From contig NZ_JAJBMO010000001.1 in assembly GCF_020537505.1 (NCBI RefSeq), positions 62,001-126,000 on the forward strand: a stretch of 64,000 nt of DNA. The letters run 5' to 3'. Under the pieces are notes generated by a model. That model saw nothing but the letters and a program-made list of their open reading frames with translations, was not told the origin of the DNA and did no database searches. This DNA is from Blautia glucerasea (lineage in GTDB: Bacteria; Bacillota; Clostridia; Lachnospirales; Lachnospiraceae). A program made the translations under genes and the position numbers. Below are positions 1-7,826 of this stretch, in pieces (the stretch's first letter is position 1; every line of letters starts with the position of its first letter).

Positions 1-1461
1 GAGAGGCAGATGTCTTATATTTATAACAGTTCTGCTCTTTCTGAGAAAAATTTCACTGATTCCATCTATATTTATAACAATCATAACATTGTTTACCACA
101 CTTATACTTCCGGCATTCTGGAAAATGTGGATGATACCTCAGAATTTCTGCAAAATACCATCGACGCTTCTGATCCCCACCTGATGTGTTATACCTCCCC
201 GCTTCACGGTCAGAACATGTATTTTGCCCGCAATTTGTACAGCAGCAACTCCGGAAACAGGATTGGTATGATCGTCATCAACATCAATGCCCGGAAATGG
301 ATGGAGTACTGTTCCAAGACCATGGATCCATCCTGGTTTATTATGCTTTTTAACAGGGAATTTTCCCTTAGTTCAGACTCTGATTTTTCAGCAGAGGACC
401 TTCAGGCTCTTTCCTCCAGTCTGAATGCAGAAAAAGGCTCTGTATTATTTGAGGAACAAAACTTTGGAGGCAAAGATTATTTCATGGCATCCCAGTCTTT
501 AGAACGGCTTGGGCTTACATCTGCTGTGGCTGCCCCAAAGGATCTGCTTCTTGAAAACCTAAACAGTACCCTGAAATCCTATCTTCTGGTTACCCTGGCG
601 GTGGCTCTTATCGCCCTGTTTGCTGCATTTATTATTTCCCGGGCTGTTACCCGTCCCATTGATACCATGATCCTTCACATCAATGAGATCTCAAAAGGAA
701 ACCGCAGCTCCCTTCCACCGGAAAGCTTTTATCAGGAATTCCAGGTGTGGGCACAGTCCTTTAACCAAATGCTTCTGCAGCTTGACACCTATTATCAGGA
801 TATTTACCAGCAGAAACTTCTTATTAAAAATGCCGAGATCCGCGCCCTTCAGTCCCAGATGGATCCCCATTTTCTTTTCAATGTGCTCAACACCATCGCG
901 TGGAAAGCCCAGATGATCGACAATGAAGAGATTTACGAGATGGTGATCTCACTTGGAAGCCTGATGAAAATGAACACACTCTCCCGCAACCATAATTTCA
1001 CTTCTATTTCAAAGGAAATGGAATATGTACGGCTTTATGTATACCTTCAGCAAATGCGTTTCGAGGATAAGATCTCCTGCGATATCCAGATACCGGAGCA
1101 GGTGCTTTCCTGCGAAATCCCCTGCCTTTCCATCCAGCCCCTTGTGGAAAATGCAATTGTTCACGGACTGGAACCAAAGAAGGGAAAGGGCCATCTGATC
1201 ATCCAGATCATAGAGGGCGATGACGATATGCTGGAAATCTGTATTATTGACGACGGAATCGGTTTCGAAGTGATCCCGGACATCCAGTCCATCCAGCATT
1301 CCGACAAGGACAGCCACACTCACATTGGCATGAAAAATCTGGACAAGCGGCTGAAGCTGCTTTACGGACCGGATTCGGGAATCAGGATCACAAGCATTCC
1401 AAACAAGTGCACTACCGTTTCCTTCCACATTCCAAGAAAGGAGTTTTCACATGATATTTAA
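1..1461 (+). CDS. YesM-type sensor histidine kinase (5' end outside window)
   Basis: Membrane sensor kinase that would phosphorylate the response regulator encoded next. The frame is open to base 1 and the first ATG (base 10) lies inside the extracellular sensor region, so the true start and first membrane segment are cut off by the window edge. In the visible 483 residues there is an extracytoplasmic part (1-188), a membrane helix (about 190-211), a HAMP linker (about 211-265), the His_kinase phospho-site in DPHFLFN (His near 287), and an HATPase domain with LVENAIVHG (378-386) and DDGIGF (414-419). This is the layout of the YesM/LytS-like family. The stop overlaps the start of the next gene by 11 bases, so the two are translationally coupled. 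The signal is unknown; many relatives sense sugars or polysaccharide products. Confidence 0.93.
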   Translation, partial: ERQMSYIYNSSALSEKNFTDSIYIYNNHNIVYHTYTSGILENVDDTSEFLQNTIDASDPHLMCYTSPLHGQNMYFARNLYSSNSGNRIGMIVININARKWMEYCSKTMDPSWFIMLFNREFSLSSDSDFSAEDLQALSSSLNAEKGSVLFEEQNFGGKDYFMASQSLERLGLTSAVAAPKDLLLENLNSTLKSYLLVTLAVALIALFAAFIISRAVTRPIDTMILHINEISKGNRSSLPPESFYQEFQVWAQSFNQMLLQLDTYYQDIYQQKLLIKNAEIRALQSQMDPHFLFNVLNTIAWKAQMIDNEEIYEMVISLGSLMKMNTLSRNHNFTSISKEMEYVRLYVYLQQMRFEDKISCDIQIPEQVLSCEIPCLSIQPLVENAIVHGLEPKKGKGHLIIQIIEGDDDMLEICIIDDGIGFEVIPDIQSIQHSDKDSHTHIGMKNLDKRLKLLYGPDSGIRITSIPNKCTTVSFHIPRKEFSHDI

Positions 1462-2974
1462 ACTTCTAGTAGTTGACGATGAAGTCACTATGCGAAAAGG
1501 TATTTCCAATTATATGAACTGGGCATCCATTGACTGTCAGGTTGTGGGGAGCGCTTCTGACGGTATGGAAGCCATAGAATTTCTGAAAAGCCAGCCTGTG
1601 GATATTGTGATCACAGACATCAAAATGCCCGCTGCAGATGGACTGGAGGTGGCACGTTTTGTTCACGAACATTATCCTATGACAAAGGTGATCATCTTAA
1701 CGGGATACGCCGATTTTGAATATGCCCAGACTGCCATCAAATACCACGTTACCTCTTTCATCCTGAAGCCAACCAATAAAAAAGAGCTTTTTGCTGCTGT
1801 CCAGGAGGCGCAGAAACAGCTGATCGTCTCTCAGCAGCAGGAAAATATTGCAAAAGAGGGCGTTTTTTTCCTAAAGGACCAGCTAATGCAGGAATTGACC
1901 GATCATCCCTGCACCGAGGAATTAAAAGAGAAGCTGCTTTCCCTGGGACTTCATATGAACTGCTACTATGTGGCAGCTTTTAAGCCGTCTTCTGATGAGC
2001 CAGACCTTTCAGCCCTGAAAAAGATCGTGATCGAGGAAAAAAAGAATACCTACTGTTACCGTTATAACAATCTGATCCTGAATGTCTATTTCCAGACAGA
2101 GCCCTGCACTTCCATTCCGGAATACATTCTGGAAAACTGCCGGGAAATCTCCGGTATTGTAAAAGCCTTCCGTTCTTCTGAGATCCTTACCGGGATCAGC
2201 GCCCTTCACCAGTTCCCGGAAGCATTCCAGACGGCTGTTTCCGAAGCGATCCAGGCGCTTACCCATAACTTTTACAGTGAACAGTGCATTTCTGTTTTTG
2301 AAAGCACCAGTTCGGAAGAATCTGCGGAGCTCTCTGTAGAAAATTCCCTGAATCTTTATCAGATTGAAAGCAGCCTGAACAACTGGGATTTTCAGGAAGC
2401 CAGCTCTGTTGCCAGCCATATTTTTTCCAAATTTAAAAGCAGCTTTACCAATTCACAGGACGCAAAGAATATCTGCTCCCAGATTTATTACATCTGCTGC
2501 CGTGTACTGGTAAAAAAAGAGCTGGAGCCAGTTCCCCTTGAGTATCTGGAAAAGCTTCTGAAATCCCGGGATATTTTTGCCCTGGAGAGCACCGTTTCTG
2601 TAATTATGGAATACACCAGGGAAAACAGCCTGAATACCCATGCAGTTCCCAATTACATTATTGAAAACACCATCCGGTACATTTCCCAGAATCTGGCTGG
2701 AAATCTTTCCCTGGATGTGATCGCCCAGGAGCTGCATATTTCTCCTTCCCACCTAAGCCGTACCTTCAAAAAGGCGACCTCCGGCTCCCTTACTGAATAC
2801 ATCAACAAGGAGCGCATTCACAAGGCGAAGGAGCTGCTGCAAAATACGGATCTGCTTACTTATGAAATTGCAGAGGCTGTGGGGTATAAGGATGCCACTT
2901 ATTTTTCTTCTATTTTCCGGAAGTATGAGGGGATGAGTCCTTCGGAATATAAAGCTAAGTTTTTTGTACAATAA
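1451..2974 (+). CDS. YesN-type response regulator, AraC family output
   Basis: Transcription factor partner of the upstream kinase, 507 residues. The receiver domain occupies about 1-120 with the acidic pocket at VVDDE, the phospho-acceptor Asp56 in VITDIKMP, and the conserved Lys106 in FILKP. A poorly conserved middle region follows. The C-terminal 100 residues form two AraC helix-turn-helix motifs (about 405-505, with SLDVIAQELHISPSHLSRTF and EIAEAVGYKDATYFSSIF). The start ATG has AAGGAG placed correctly and overlaps the kinase gene. Targets are unknown; the nearest downstream gene is sstT, which has its own promoter, so regulation of sstT is possible but unproven. Confidence 0.95.
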   Translation: MIFKLLVVDDEVTMRKGISNYMNWASIDCQVVGSASDGMEAIEFLKSQPVDIVITDIKMPAADGLEVARFVHEHYPMTKVIILTGYADFEYAQTAIKYHVTSFILKPTNKKELFAAVQEAQKQLIVSQQQENIAKEGVFFLKDQLMQELTDHPCTEELKEKLLSLGLHMNCYYVAAFKPSSDEPDLSALKKIVIEEKKNTYCYRYNNLILNVYFQTEPCTSIPEYILENCREISGIVKAFRSSEILTGISALHQFPEAFQTAVSEAIQALTHNFYSEQCISVFESTSSEESAELSVENSLNLYQIESSLNNWDFQEASSVASHIFSKFKSSFTNSQDAKNICSQIYYICCRVLVKKELEPVPLEYLEKLLKSRDIFALESTVSVIMEYTRENSLNTHAVPNYIIENTIRYISQNLAGNLSLDVIAQELHISPSHLSRTFKKATSGSLTEYINKERIHKAKELLQNTDLLTYEIAEAVGYKDATYFSSIFRKYEGMSPSEYKAKFFVQ

Positions 2975-3041
2975 AGAATACCCTATTTCCAATCATAGGT
3001 AAAAGTTCTCCAAAATCCATTGTGATTTTCTCAAAAGTTTG

Positions 3042-3070
3042 TTGCACAATCACCTTACATCCTTTATAAT
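3042..3070 (+). promoter_or_regulatory. Sigma-A type promoter of sstT
   Basis: TTGCAC (3042-3047) and a perfect TATAAT (3065-3070) separated by exactly 17 bases, about 50 bases upstream of the sstT ATG. This gives sstT a transcript independent of the two-component genes upstream. Confidence 0.8.
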
Positions 3071-3121
3071 TAATTCATTAATCTTTCATCAAATTAAAGA
3101 GGGAAAGAGGTAGAGAAACAA

Positions 3122-4345
3122 ATGAAAAATCTATGGAACAAATGGACCGGGATTGCTCTGGTAAAGCGAATCGTCGTCGGTCTGATCCTGGGTGCCATCC
3201 TCGGAGTGGCAGCCCCCGGCGCAACCAGCATAGCCATCCTTGGTGATGTATTTGTAGGAGCCCTGAAAGCCATCGCACCACTTCTGGTATTCTTCCTGGT
3301 TCTCAGTTCACTTTGCAACGCTGGAAAATCCCATGGCGGCGTTATCAAGACAGTTGTTGCCCTTTACATGTTCAGTACTGTACTTGCCGCTGTGATCGCT
3401 GTTTTTGCCAGCATGATCTTCCCGGTACAGCTCACACTTACCAATGCAGCCGCAGATGCCAGTGCCCCACAGGGTATTGTGGAGGTCTTAAGCAACCTTC
3501 TCCTGAACATCGTTGCCAACCCGGTATCTTCCCTGGTGAACGCAAACTATGTGGGAATCCTTACCTGGGCTATCCTTCTTGGACTTGCCCTTCGTGCTGC
3601 AAATGATACCACTAAGAAGGTCCTGGCCGATGTGGCAGACGGCACTTCCCTGGTAGTCAGCTGGATCATCAACCTGGCTCCATTCGGAATCTTCGGCCTG
3701 GTATTTAACACAGTTTCCACCAACGGACTTGATATTTTCACCACCTACGGAAAACTGCTGGCACTGCTTGTAGGCTGTATGCTTTTCATTTACTTTGTAA
3801 CAAACCCGCTTCTGGTTTACTGGTGCATCCGCAAGAATCCATATCCGCTGATCCTGCACTGCCTGAAGAAAAGTGCCATCACCGCATTCTTCACCAGAAG
3901 CTCTGCCGCCAACATTCCAGTCAACATGAAAGCCTGCGAGGAAATGGGACTTGACCGTGATACCTATTCCGTAACCATTCCGCTCGGCGCAACCATCAAC
4001 ATGGACGGAGCTGCCATCACCATCACCGTTATGACAATGGCAACTGCTTTCACCCTTGGAATCCATGTTGATATCCCGACTGCCATCATCCTCAGCCTTC
4101 TTGCAGCACTTTCTGCATGCGGCGCTTCCGGTGTTGCAGGCGGATCCCTTCTTCTAATTCCTATGGCCTGCTCTCTCTTCGGAATTTCCGATGATATCTC
4201 CATGCAGGTAGTAGCTGTTGGATTCATTATCGGCGTTATCCAGGACTCTGTAGAGACAGCCCTGAACTCTTCTTCCGACCTGCTTCTCTCTGCTTCCGCG
4301 GAGCTCAGACAGTGGCGCCTGGAGGGAAAAGAGATTAAATTTTAA
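3122..4345 (+). CDS. sstT: Serine/threonine:sodium symporter SstT
   Basis: Inner-membrane transporter of the dicarboxylate/amino acid:cation symporter (DAACS) family, which imports L-serine and L-threonine with sodium. The 407-residue length is normal for SstT. The protein is hydrophobic throughout, and the family hallmarks are visible: the serine-rich re-entrant segment [14 protein letters not shown] and the substrate/ion site segment [16 protein letters not shown], followed by a second re-entrant segment ending in [16 protein letters not shown]. The ATG follows an AGAGG ribosome site at a slightly long spacing. It is expressed from its own promoter and ends before a 13-bp inverted repeat. 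The adjacent YesMN-type pair could control it, but nothing in the sequence proves this. Confidence 0.94.
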   Translation: MKNLWNKWTGIALVKRIVVGLILGAILGVAAPGATSIAILGDVFVGALKAIAPLLVFFLVLSSLCNAGKSHGGVIKTVVALYMFSTVLAAVIAVFASMIFPVQLTLTNAAADASAPQGIVEVLSNLLLNIVANPVSSLVNANYVGILTWAILLGLALRAANDTTKKVLADVADGTSLVVSWIINLAPFGIFGLVFNTVSTNGLDIFTTYGKLLALLVGCMLFIYFVTNPLLVYWCIRKNPYPLILHCLKKSAITAFFTRSSAANIPVNMKACEEMGLDRDTYSVTIPLGATINMDGAAITITVMTMATAFTLGIHVDIPTAIILSLLAALSACGASGVAGGSLLLIPMACSLFGISDDISMQVVAVGFIIGVIQDSVETALNSSSDLLLSASAELRQWRLEGKEIKF

Positions 4346-4364
4346 CTTATTATAATTGCTTTAT

Positions 4365-4423
4365 AAAATACCCTGGAGAATATGAAAAATCGATTTCCTT
4401 CGTTTCTGTTTCCAGGGTATTTT
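4365..4423. terminator. Inverted repeat between convergent sstT and sigF
   Basis: A perfect 13-bp inverted repeat (arms 4365-4377 and 4411-4423, AAAATACCCTGGA and its complement) around a 33-base loop that itself contains the palindrome AAATCGATTT. It lies directly after the sstT stop and beyond the 3' end of the convergent sigF gene. A classic T-run is short, so termination is likely but not certain. Confidence 0.6.
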
Positions 4424-4568
4424 CATGTTTATTATCCATATTTCTGTTTCAAATTCCGGTGCCTTGCTCCCTCTTCCAATTATTCACTGCATCACCTTTC
4501 CTGGCTTTTTACAGAGTATATCCATGTATAATTCATTTCACTGTATGATTTCTCTTTTCTTCTCTTAT

Positions 4569-5285
4569 CTACTTTTCCATCTCCCGCAATTTCTTCAGTA
4601 TCCGCTTCTCCATCCTTGAAACCTGCACCTGGGTCACGCCCATCCGATTCGCCACCTCCGTTTGTGTCATATCCTGAAAATACCGGAGCCCGATCAGCTG
4701 CCGTTCCTCTCCCTCCAGTTTTTCCAGAATTTCTTCCAGAAAAATCCGGTTCAGAAGCTTCTCCTGGTGATCCTCCTTCTCTGGAAGCCTGTCCACCAGC
4801 TGCAGATTGGTTCCATCCCCCTGGTACACCGTCCGGTAAATAGATTCCACCTCCGCCGACGATTCCATGGTTATGGCAATCTCCTCCACTGGCATATCCA
4901 TAGCCACAGAAAGCTCCTGTAATTCTGGTTCCCTGCCTAATTTTTTCTCCAACTTCTCCCTCATTTTGTAGATCCTGTATTGGTTCTCTTTTATGGAACG
5001 GCTAACCTTCAGGATTCCATCATCCCGAAGAAACCGCTTGATTTCTCCAATGATCATTGGTACCGCATATGTGGAAAACTTCACATCAAATTCCGGATTG
5101 AAATGGTCTACCGCCTTCAAAAGCCCGATACTCCCGATCTGAAAAAGATCCTCCATCTCCACGCCTCGCCCCAGAAAACGCCTGGCCACACTATACACCA
5201 GGCCCATATTTTCCGAGAACAAAGTATCTCTTGCCTCTTTATCCCCCTGGTGAATACGCCCAACGAGAGCAAGAGTATGATCCAT
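4569..5285 (-). CDS. sigF: Sporulation sigma factor SigF (SpoIIAC)
   Basis: First forespore-specific RNA polymerase sigma factor, 238 residues as usual for the family. Visible regions are the core-binding/-10 recognition region 2 (MEDLFQIGSIGLLKAVDHF and FSTYAVPMIIGEIKRFLRDD), region 3, and the region 4 helix-turn-helix for -35 binding (DMTQTEVANRMGVTQVQVSRME). The start has AGGAGG just upstream. It is the last gene of spoIIAA-spoIIAB-sigF, 12 bases after spoIIAB, and is held inactive by SpoIIAB until asymmetric division. No dacF precedes the operon and no spoVA genes follow. Confidence 0.97.
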   Translation of the reverse strand: MDHTLALVGRIHQGDKEARDTLFSENMGLVYSVARRFLGRGVEMEDLFQIGSIGLLKAVDHFNPEFDVKFSTYAVPMIIGEIKRFLRDDGILKVSRSIKENQYRIYKMREKLEKKLGREPELQELSVAMDMPVEEIAITMESSAEVESIYRTVYQGDGTNLQLVDRLPEKEDHQEKLLNRIFLEEILEKLEGEERQLIGLRYFQDMTQTEVANRMGVTQVQVSRMEKRILKKLREMEK

Positions 5286-5297
5286 GTTTCCTCCTGG

Positions 5298-5723
5298 TCA
5301 ATTTCCGATTTTTTTGCTCATATGCACACAGGTTCCTTTTCCCACCTGTGAAGTCACCTTTACCTCATCCATAAAAGCCTCCATAAAAGTGAAGCCCATT
5401 CCAGACCGGTCCTGATCTGCCCTGGTTGTGAATAAAGGCTCCATGGCCTTTTCCACATCCGCAATCCCTACACCGTCATCTTCAATATCCACATAAATGG
5501 TTCTTTCTTTTCGAACGCACTTCATCCGGATCTTATGTACCTCACCCCGGTAGCCATGGATAATACAGTTGGTTACCGCCTCCGACACCGCAGTCTTTAA
5601 ATCTGCCACCTCCTCCAGTGTGGGATTCAGCTGGGTGCAAAATGCCGCAGCCGCCACTCTTGCCAGTCCCTCATTCTCTGGACGACTGTCAAAAATAATG
5701 GTCATTTCATTGGAATTTTCCAT
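5298..5723 (-). CDS. spoIIAB: Anti-sigma F factor / serine kinase SpoIIAB
   Basis: Binds and inhibits SigF, and phosphorylates the anti-anti-sigma factor SpoIIAA, releasing SigF only in the forespore. The 141-residue protein is a GHKL-type ATPase/kinase with the N-box EAVTNCIIHGYRG (about 49-61) and the G-box segments DDGVGI and GMGFTFMEAFMD. The length matches the family. Its ATG overlaps the stop of spoIIAA by one base (TGATG), so translation is coupled, which fits the need for balanced amounts of the two proteins. Confidence 0.97.
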   Translation of the reverse strand: MENSNEMTIIFDSRPENEGLARVAAAAFCTQLNPTLEEVADLKTAVSEAVTNCIIHGYRGEVHKIRMKCVRKERTIYVDIEDDGVGIADVEKAMEPLFTTRADQDRSGMGFTFMEAFMDEVKVTSQVGKGTCVHMSKKIGN

Positions 5724-6067
5724 CAGATTCCCCTCCCTTCCAGCTGCATCTCCTTTTCCTCTCCTTCCAGCTCCAGAAACCTGCTTACCCCGGAAAGCTG
5801 CAAAAGCTTTTCAATATAACCACTTACGTGGCAGGCCTTCATGCAGCCAGAACGCATACCAAGAGCCCGGTATCTTCCCATGATCAGTCCAATTCCTGAG
5901 CTATCCATAAAAATAGTCTCTCCAAAATCAAAGCAAATGGTGCGGATATATATTTTTCCCATGATCCGGTCGGATTCCCTCCGGATCAGCTCGGATGCCG
6001 GATGATCCACTTCCTTCGGCAATTTGATATTCAGGCAGGTTCCCGTAGTTTCAAAAACAGGTTTCAT
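5723..6067 (-). CDS. spoIIAA: Anti-anti-sigma factor SpoIIAA
   Basis: STAS-domain protein of 114 residues that in its unphosphorylated form pulls SpoIIAB off SigF. The regulatory serine is visible in the canonical context FMDSSGIGLIMGRY; the second Ser (about residue 57) corresponds to the serine phosphorylated by SpoIIAB and dephosphorylated by SpoIIE. The start has a strong AAGGGGG ribosome site. In Bacillus the operon is driven by sigma-H; I could not find a convincing sigma-H site in the hairpin-rich region upstream. Confidence 0.96.
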   Translation of the reverse strand: MKPVFETTGTCLNIKLPKEVDHPASELIRRESDRIMGKIYIRTICFDFGETIFMDSSGIGLIMGRYRALGMRSGCMKACHVSGYIEKLLQLSGVSRFLELEGEEKEMQLEGRGI

Positions 6068-6108
6068 GAATAAAAATCCCCCTTATTTGATTATGAATTA
6101 TATAATGG

Positions 6109-6193
6109 GGTAAAATACGCTCTGCGAGTTTTACCATTTATCAACACAGTCGCCAAGTTTTCGTGCGGGCACGAACTTTGGCTTATTGCCCGC
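6109..6193. repeat. Hairpins upstream of spoIIAA, two mutually exclusive
   Basis: The leader or upstream region of spoIIAA holds three inverted repeats. GGTAAAA (6109-6115) pairs with TTTTACC (6129-6135), with CGC/GCG pairing inside. A second stem has arms 6152-6166 (GCCAAGTTTTCGTGC) and 6169-6182 (GCACGAACTTTGGC). A third has GCGGGCA (6165-6171) with TGCCCGC (6187-6193), and shares bases with the second so the two cannot form together. Whether they act in RNA, as protein sites, or as a terminator relay for the upstream TPR gene is unknown. Confidence 0.6.
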
Positions 6194-6201
6194 GTAAATT
6201 G

Positions 6202-6232
6202 AAAAAGGGATATGCACATCCATGCACATCCC
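6202..6232 (-). terminator. Terminator of the folC-TPR operon
   Basis: On the minus strand GGGATGTGCA (6232-6223) and TGCATATCCC (6216-6207) form a 10-bp stem with one G-U pair, followed by TTTTTC. It lies about 70 bases after the stop of the zinc-ribbon/TPR gene. Confidence 0.75.
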
Positions 6233-6299
6233 CGGTTCAGAGGTTCCTCTTCGTTGTCATTCAAAAACAGCTGCTCACTGTAACCTTCAGGCATTCCCA

Positions 6300-7658
6300 T
6301 CAATAATACTGAAAATCGCCATTTTCATCGTAATATCCATCTTCTTCACTATAATCAGAATAATCGGATTCATCAGATCCACTATCGTCATAACTGCTGT
6401 CAGACTCATCATAGCCAGATGTATCATAATCTGATGTGTCCTGCTCATAATCGCTGTTTCCAGAATCAGACGAGTTATCTGTACTTGAACCGCTGTCGCC
6501 AGAGCTATCACTCTTGATTCCCGATACACCGGTTTCCGAACAAATGGTATTGTAAATTCCCTTTACATCGTCTCCCAGCTGATCCTCATACACCTTCTGG
6601 ATCTCCAGCGCAGCTGCATCATACTCATTCTGCTTATAAGAAACATAGGCATTCAAAAGCGCCTGATAGCTGGTACTCTTCTTCTGTTCTTCCGTAAGCT
6701 GCTGGGTAATCTCCTCAGCCACATCCCCAGACTCCTTGGCTTCTCCCTGGACTCTGGAAAGCTCTGCTCCCTGGCTTGCCAAAGATTCGCTGTACTTCAC
6801 GATCTGCTGGTTCGCCTCCCGGTAGATTCCCTGCTTAATGGCAGGAACTGCCAAAAGCCAGAATGCAGCCGCTCCCGCAGCCACACCAGCCATAAGTGTT
6901 ACAAACAGGGAAATTCTGGAGTTCTCCCTGTAAACAGCAGGCTGTACCACCGCACTTCTGGAAATCTCTTCCGAACCATCGTGTTTCCCCTTTGCGCCAA
7001 AAAGCCCTTTTTTCTGCTTTTCAAGACGGGTCGTAACACCAGTCCGCTCGTCCACTTCCCTAAGGAAACGTAAAGTGGTGGTATTGGTCTTATCAATACG
7101 CGCCGCCTTCCGAAGGGTTCTCCTCGCTTTGCCCCAGTCATGATTCTTCATGTAGATCAAAGCCAGCAGATGATAGCCCTTGATCAGCTTGGTATTCTGG
7201 CTCAGGATCTTACGGAGCTGAATGGCAGCCATATCCTCATGCCCTTCCCTGCAAAGAGCCAGGGCATTGTTATATTTCCTTATGGTCTCATTAATAGCGT
7301 CCAGTTTATTGGAATTCGCCTGAAGGCGGTTGATATATTCATTTGCAATATTCCGGGTAGACTGCAGATTCTTACTGATCACCCACTCACTAAGAGCAGC
7401 AACCACCTCTCCCATCTCGAAATACACCAGTCCCAGAAGATTTCGCGCCTGGATATTTCTCTTGTTAAAGGTAAGGCTCTGCTTCAGACAGTTAACGGCT
7501 CCTGAAAGGTCACGGATACTGGCCTTCTCCAAGCCCTGATTGTAATAAAGCTTGGAGAGATACTCCACCTTCTTCTGGATCAGGACGTTGCACCCACAAT
7601 GAGGACAGTAATCCAGATCCTTATCTGCCAGGAACGCACCGCAATTCATACAGTTCAT
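6300..7658 (-). CDS. Zinc-ribbon/TPR membrane protein with acidic Ser/Asp/Tyr tail
   Basis: A 452-residue protein of unknown function. Residues 1-25 form a zinc ribbon (CMNC...CPHC). Residues about 30-210 are TPR-like helical repeats (for example LSGAVNCLKQSLTFNKRNIQARNLLGLVYFEMGE, typical aromatic/alanine spacing). One membrane helix sits near 250-275 (LFVTLMAGVAAGAAAFWLL). The outer part has a short coiled coil (about 285-325), and the last 70 residues are disordered and made almost only of Ser, Asp, Gly, Tyr and Glu. The zinc ribbon and TPRs would be cytoplasmic and the tail extracytoplasmic. The gene lies 15 bases after the small ORF following folC and has AGGAG before its ATG, so it is in the same operon. 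A scaffold linking cytoplasm and wall is a guess. Confidence 0.8.
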   Translation of the reverse strand: MNCMNCGAFLADKDLDYCPHCGCNVLIQKKVEYLSKLYYNQGLEKASIRDLSGAVNCLKQSLTFNKRNIQARNLLGLVYFEMGEVVAALSEWVISKNLQSTRNIANEYINRLQANSNKLDAINETIRKYNNALALCREGHEDMAAIQLRKILSQNTKLIKGYHLLALIYMKNHDWGKARRTLRKAARIDKTNTTTLRFLREVDERTGVTTRLEKQKKGLFGAKGKHDGSEEISRSAVVQPAVYRENSRISLFVTLMAGVAAGAAAFWLLAVPAIKQGIYREANQQIVKYSESLASQGAELSRVQGEAKESGDVAEEITQQLTEEQKKSTSYQALLNAYVSYKQNEYDAAALEIQKVYEDQLGDDVKGIYNTICSETGVSGIKSDSSGDSGSSTDNSSDSGNSDYEQDTSDYDTSGYDESDSSYDDSGSDESDYSDYSEEDGYYDENGDFQYY

Positions 7659-7673
7659 TCAGTATCTCCTATT

Positions 7674-7826
7674 CTATTTCATCCTGCGTCCGCTCTTGGA
7701 CTCTCTTAGCATCTCCTGAAGAATGTCCAGAATATCAGTCAGTTCTCTATCGTAAATAGCCCCTTCCGCGTCTGTCACATCCAGACAAGGCTCAAATTTC
7801 TTCAGTTCCTCTTCGTAATCGATCAT
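7674..7826 (-). CDS. Conserved-looking 50-residue protein between folC and the TPR gene
   Basis: Small ORF on the minus strand, ATG at 7826-7824 and TAG at 7676-7674. Its start overlaps the folC stop in an ATGA arrangement (4 bases), and its stop is 15 bases before the next start. The protein is acidic and helical (MIDYEEELKKFEPCLDV at the start, RELTDILDILQEMLRESK near the end) with one cysteine and no membrane segment. The tight coupling on both sides argues that it is a real gene. I do not recognise a family and assign no function. Confidence 0.7.
   Translation of the reverse strand: MIDYEEELKKFEPCLDVTDAEGAIYDRELTDILDILQEMLRESKSGRRMK

Noticed and set aside
2975..3000. Weak inverted repeat after the YesN-type gene (ACCCTAT...ATAGGT)
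   Set aside because: Only about six pairs and no T-run, so I do not call it a terminator.
6068..6300. Sigma-H promoter for spoIIA
   Set aside because: Expected from other spore formers, but no convincing AGGA/GAAT pair could be found; the TATAAT near 6110 lacks a -35 at normal spacing.
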